A stretch of 14,359 nt of DNA from GCA-002688135 sp964536565. GTDB taxonomy: Bacteria; Patescibacteriota; Patescibacteriia; Magasanikbacterales; GCA-002688135. The stretch is from positions 1 through 14,359 of the forward strand of contig CAZHXK010000031.1 in the NCBI GenBank assembly GCA_964536565.1, read 5' to 3'. The notes beneath the pieces are model-generated. The model was not told where the DNA came from and ran no database searches. It saw only the letters and a list, made by a program, of their open reading frames with translations. This document shows, one piece after another, positions 13,079-14,359 of the stretch (its first letter is position 1; each line of letters begins with the position of its first letter). Both the position numbers and the translations under genes were made by a program.

Positions 13079-13107
13079 ATAATATCCCACGCTGTGACAC
13101 GTGTCAA
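13079..13107 (-). promoter_or_regulatory. Promoter of the mraZ-rsmH-ftsL cluster
   Basis: On the minus strand: TTGACA (13102-13107), 17-bp spacer, TATTAT (13079-13084). Six of six and five of six matches. Predicted transcript start near 13072, almost 400 bases before mraZ. Confidence 0.8.
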
Positions 13108-13140
13108 CATAATTCATCCACACCTAAATCTTGTTAGATA

Positions 13141-13166
13141 AAAAAAAGAACCTCCGCACGAGGTTC
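13141..13166 (-). terminator. Rho-independent terminator of the 13709-13174 operon
   Basis: On the minus strand: GAACCTC, loop GTGCG, GAGGTTC, then eight T. It follows the stop at 13174 directly. Confidence 0.92.
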
Positions 13167-13173
13167 ACTGTAT

Positions 13174-13452
13174 TTACGACGAGTCTTCAGGCTTGATAGT
13201 GTGCAACCCACTTTCGGTTCGCCATGACGTGATCACTTTCTCCTGTGTGTATTTACACTGGTGCGCCACCATCGTACAACTCACCGCATCTGCGTCCATG
13301 GCTTCTTTAAACGGCTTCACATACTTAGATGCAAGCTGTCGCGCGTTGTCTTCGGTGTATGCCGAAACGAACATTTTTCGTGGATGAGTTGCACCGAGCG
13401 TGAGTCCTTTTCGCTTGAGCTCGAATAGCATCATTACAGGTGCGTCTGTCAT
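13174..13452 (-). CDS. Unknown small protein, second gene of a two-gene operon
   Basis: 92 aa, not recognised. A soluble mixed alpha/beta composition with MMLFELKRKGLTLG near the start, a lysine-rich helix (ARQLASKYVKPFKEAM, about 38-53) and two cysteines (C59, C66). No membrane segment. Its ATG overlaps the stop of the upstream gene by four bases (ATGA), so the two are translationally coupled. A strong terminator follows the stop. Confidence 0.8.
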   Translation of the reverse strand: MTDAPVMMLFELKRKGLTLGATHPRKMFVSAYTEDNARQLASKYVKPFKEAMDADAVSCTMVAHQCKYTQEKVITSWRTESGLHTIKPEDSS

Positions 13453-13709
13453 GCTTCTTCCTTGTTTGAGATGACCATGATCTGATCGACGTGAACGTGA
13501 GCTCGCGTTTTAACTTGAAACGGAGCCTTCATTTCAATCTGTAGATAGTAATTTCCCACCTTCGATGTATCATAACTGATACCCGCCGAAATGAGATCCA
13601 CAATGTCAGCAAGATCCTGTACTTCGAACTCTGGCGTCAGTCGCTGTCGCTCCTCACGTCGGCCATCTCCATGCGGAATGTAAAAGGTCAGCGATAGTCG
13701 AACTTTCAT
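13449..13709 (-). CDS. Unknown small protein, first gene of a two-gene operon
   Basis: 86 aa, not recognised. It looks beta-rich (MKVRLSLTFYIP; YYLQIEMKAPFQVKTRAHVHV, about 54-74) around an acidic helix (VQDLADIVDLISAG, 30-43). AGGAG lies 6 bases before the ATG. Transcription probably starts at the minus-strand promoter 13738-13766. It is coupled by a four-base overlap to the 13174-13452 gene, so the two products may work together. Confidence 0.82.
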   Translation of the reverse strand: MKVRLSLTFYIPHGDGRREERQRLTPEFEVQDLADIVDLISAGISYDTSKVGNYYLQIEMKAPFQVKTRAHVHVDQIMVISNKEEA

Positions 13710-13737
13710 CTAAAACTCCTATTTCATAACTGTGGTG

Positions 13738-13766
13738 ACGTTACCAGATATCACTCCCCTTGTCAA
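13738..13766 (-). promoter_or_regulatory. Candidate promoter of the 13709-13174 operon
   Basis: On the minus strand: TTGACA (13761-13766), 17-bp spacer, TAACGT (13738-13743). The -35 box is perfect and the -10 box poor. The -10 box lies in a near-palindrome GGTGAC/GTTACC (13734-13745) that could be an operator. Confidence 0.5.
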
Positions 13767-13787
13767 TACTCATCTTCTCGCTATAAT
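13760..13787 (+). promoter_or_regulatory. Promoter of the 13807-14121 gene
   Basis: TTGTCA (13760-13765), 16-bp spacer, TATAAT (13782-13787). The -35 box overlaps that of the divergent minus-strand promoter. A second TATAAT lies at 13793-13798. The predicted leader is only about 14 bases. Confidence 0.65.
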
Positions 13788-13806
13788 ACAATTATAATAC
13801 TCAATT

Positions 13807-14121
13807 ATGCACATACAAGAACAACCATCAATCGAACATGACGCAGGTAAAGTCGAAGCACTCATGCGAGCACACAACTTCATGCAGTTTCAACTTATCA
13901 CTGAATCTGGTATTGATGACATGGCGTGGGTTGATACCTACGCTGGCAAGTTTCGCGAAACCGTCACCATAACCGACGACGACAAAACAAAGCCGGAGCG
14001 CGCGGATATTATGAAATTGAAACAAGAGATTGAACAAGCTTGTCTTGAGAGCGATATCGCTCTTGCTGTTTCACTTATTCGACAACTTGTTCCAGACTTT
14101 CCATTCCGTGCCGCTGCATAA
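13807..14121 (+). CDS. Unknown small acidic protein
   Basis: 104 aa, not recognised. Predicted soluble: an acidic N-terminus, a central TITDDDKTKPERADIM linker (about 54-69) and a C-terminal helical part (KLKQEIEQACLESDIALAV) ending in FPFRAAA. Start ATG 13807, with no Shine-Dalgarno site but a good promoter close upstream, so translation from a very short leader is likely. It is divergent from the 13709-13174 operon. A family C repeat follows 9 bases after the stop. Confidence 0.8.
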   Translation: MHIQEQPSIEHDAGKVEALMRAHNFMQFQLITESGIDDMAWVDTYAGKFRETVTITDDDKTKPERADIMKLKQEIEQACLESDIALAVSLIRQLVPDFPFRAAA

Positions 14122-14130
14122 ATACAGCAT

Positions 14131-14160
14131 GTCATCCTGAGCGTTTTAGTCGAAGGATCC
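14131..14160. repeat. Family C repeat copy between the 14121 stop and the end of uvrC
   Basis: GTCATCCTGAGCG...AGTCGAAGGATCC, a short copy in the opposite orientation to 1204-1252. It sits 8 bases beyond the uvrC stop codon. Confidence 0.75.
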
Positions 14161-14168
14161 CGTCGATT

Positions 14169-14359
14169 TCATGCCTTCTTCGGCTTCATCGCCTTCCTGT
14201 GCTTTGATCTATAAAACCCTTGCGCGAATCGATGAGATTCATCGCGCAGTGCAATTAAAATATGGGGATACAAGCGAGCGATCTGCGTGAGATCCTCCTG
14301 TATCTCCTTTTTTTGTTTTGGAATGACAAATTGATTTTTCTTTCGTGCGGCTCCTTTTG
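14169..14359 (-). CDS. uvrC: C-terminal end of UvrC-type excinuclease subunit C (start outside the window)
   Basis: 62 codons are visible on the minus strand, open to the window edge and ending at the TGA at 14169. The segment LIALRDESHRFAQGFYRSKH corresponds to the conserved (I/L)RDEAHRFAITYHR stretch of the UvrC RNase H-like nuclease domain. UvrC makes the dual incisions in nucleotide excision repair. Just after this stretch most UvrC proteins have a helix-hairpin-helix pair; here the protein ends after about 10 basic residues (RKAMKPKKA), so that DNA-binding tail is absent. A repeat lies directly beyond the stop. Confidence 0.78.
   Translation of the reverse strand, partial: KGAARKKNQFVIPKQKKEIQEDLTQIARLYPHILIALRDESHRFAQGFYRSKHRKAMKPKKA

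Overview
The window looks like a chromosomal segment of an uncultivated bacterium of the Candidate Phyla Radiation (Patescibacteria). This is inferred from short compact genes, weak or missing Shine-Dalgarno sites at several starts, a membrane-anchored Clp-type ATPase next to a small multi-span membrane protein, a shortened UvrC, and unrecognised small proteins mixed with core genes. TGA is used as a stop (for example at 13449 and 14169), so the genetic code is the standard bacterial one.

Layout. 1-1025 (minus) is an open, edge-truncated GT4-type glycosyltransferase whose frame runs through two in-frame repeat insertions. 1026-1326 holds more palindromic repeats and a candidate dnaB promoter. 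1327-3798 (plus) is dnaB, ybaB and recR, closed by a bidirectional terminator. 3848-5320 (minus) holds a small unknown protein and an unknown two-span membrane coiled-coil protein with its own promoter and operator-like dyad. 5450-5767 (minus) is rplU with a long leader containing a structured element. Its promoter lies back to back with that of an unknown plus-strand gene (6052-6470) that appears frameshifted in a C run. 6484-10625 (minus) is a tight three-gene operon: small membrane protein, membrane-anchored double-AAA+ Clp-like ATPase, and a WecA/MraY-type polyprenyl-phosphate sugar-1-phosphate transferase. A 162-bp element with perfect 20-bp inverted ends sits directly in front of it. 10866-12681 (minus) is a short division/cell-wall cluster, mraZ-rsmH-ftsL-like, with a strong distal promoter and three MraZ-type TGGKN boxes at a 10-bp period. 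13174-13709 (minus) and 13807-14121 (plus) are small unknown genes expressed from divergent, overlapping promoters. 14169-14359 (minus) is the C-terminal end of uvrC.

Two signals stand out. First, the glycosyltransferase carries two insertions of about 57 and 63 codons built from genomic repeat sequence, both in frame and without stops, placed where the family normally has loops or linkers; this resembles the protein-invading palindromic elements known from Rickettsia. Second, a 50-nt core (42/50 identical, with all but one difference in predicted loops or unpaired positions and the other in a non-canonical pair) occurs in the same orientation upstream of both rplU and rsmH. Each copy is enclosed by a long outer stem of different sequence that still pairs, as expected of a structured cis-regulatory RNA. 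I do not recognise it as a known riboswitch or ribosomal-protein leader.
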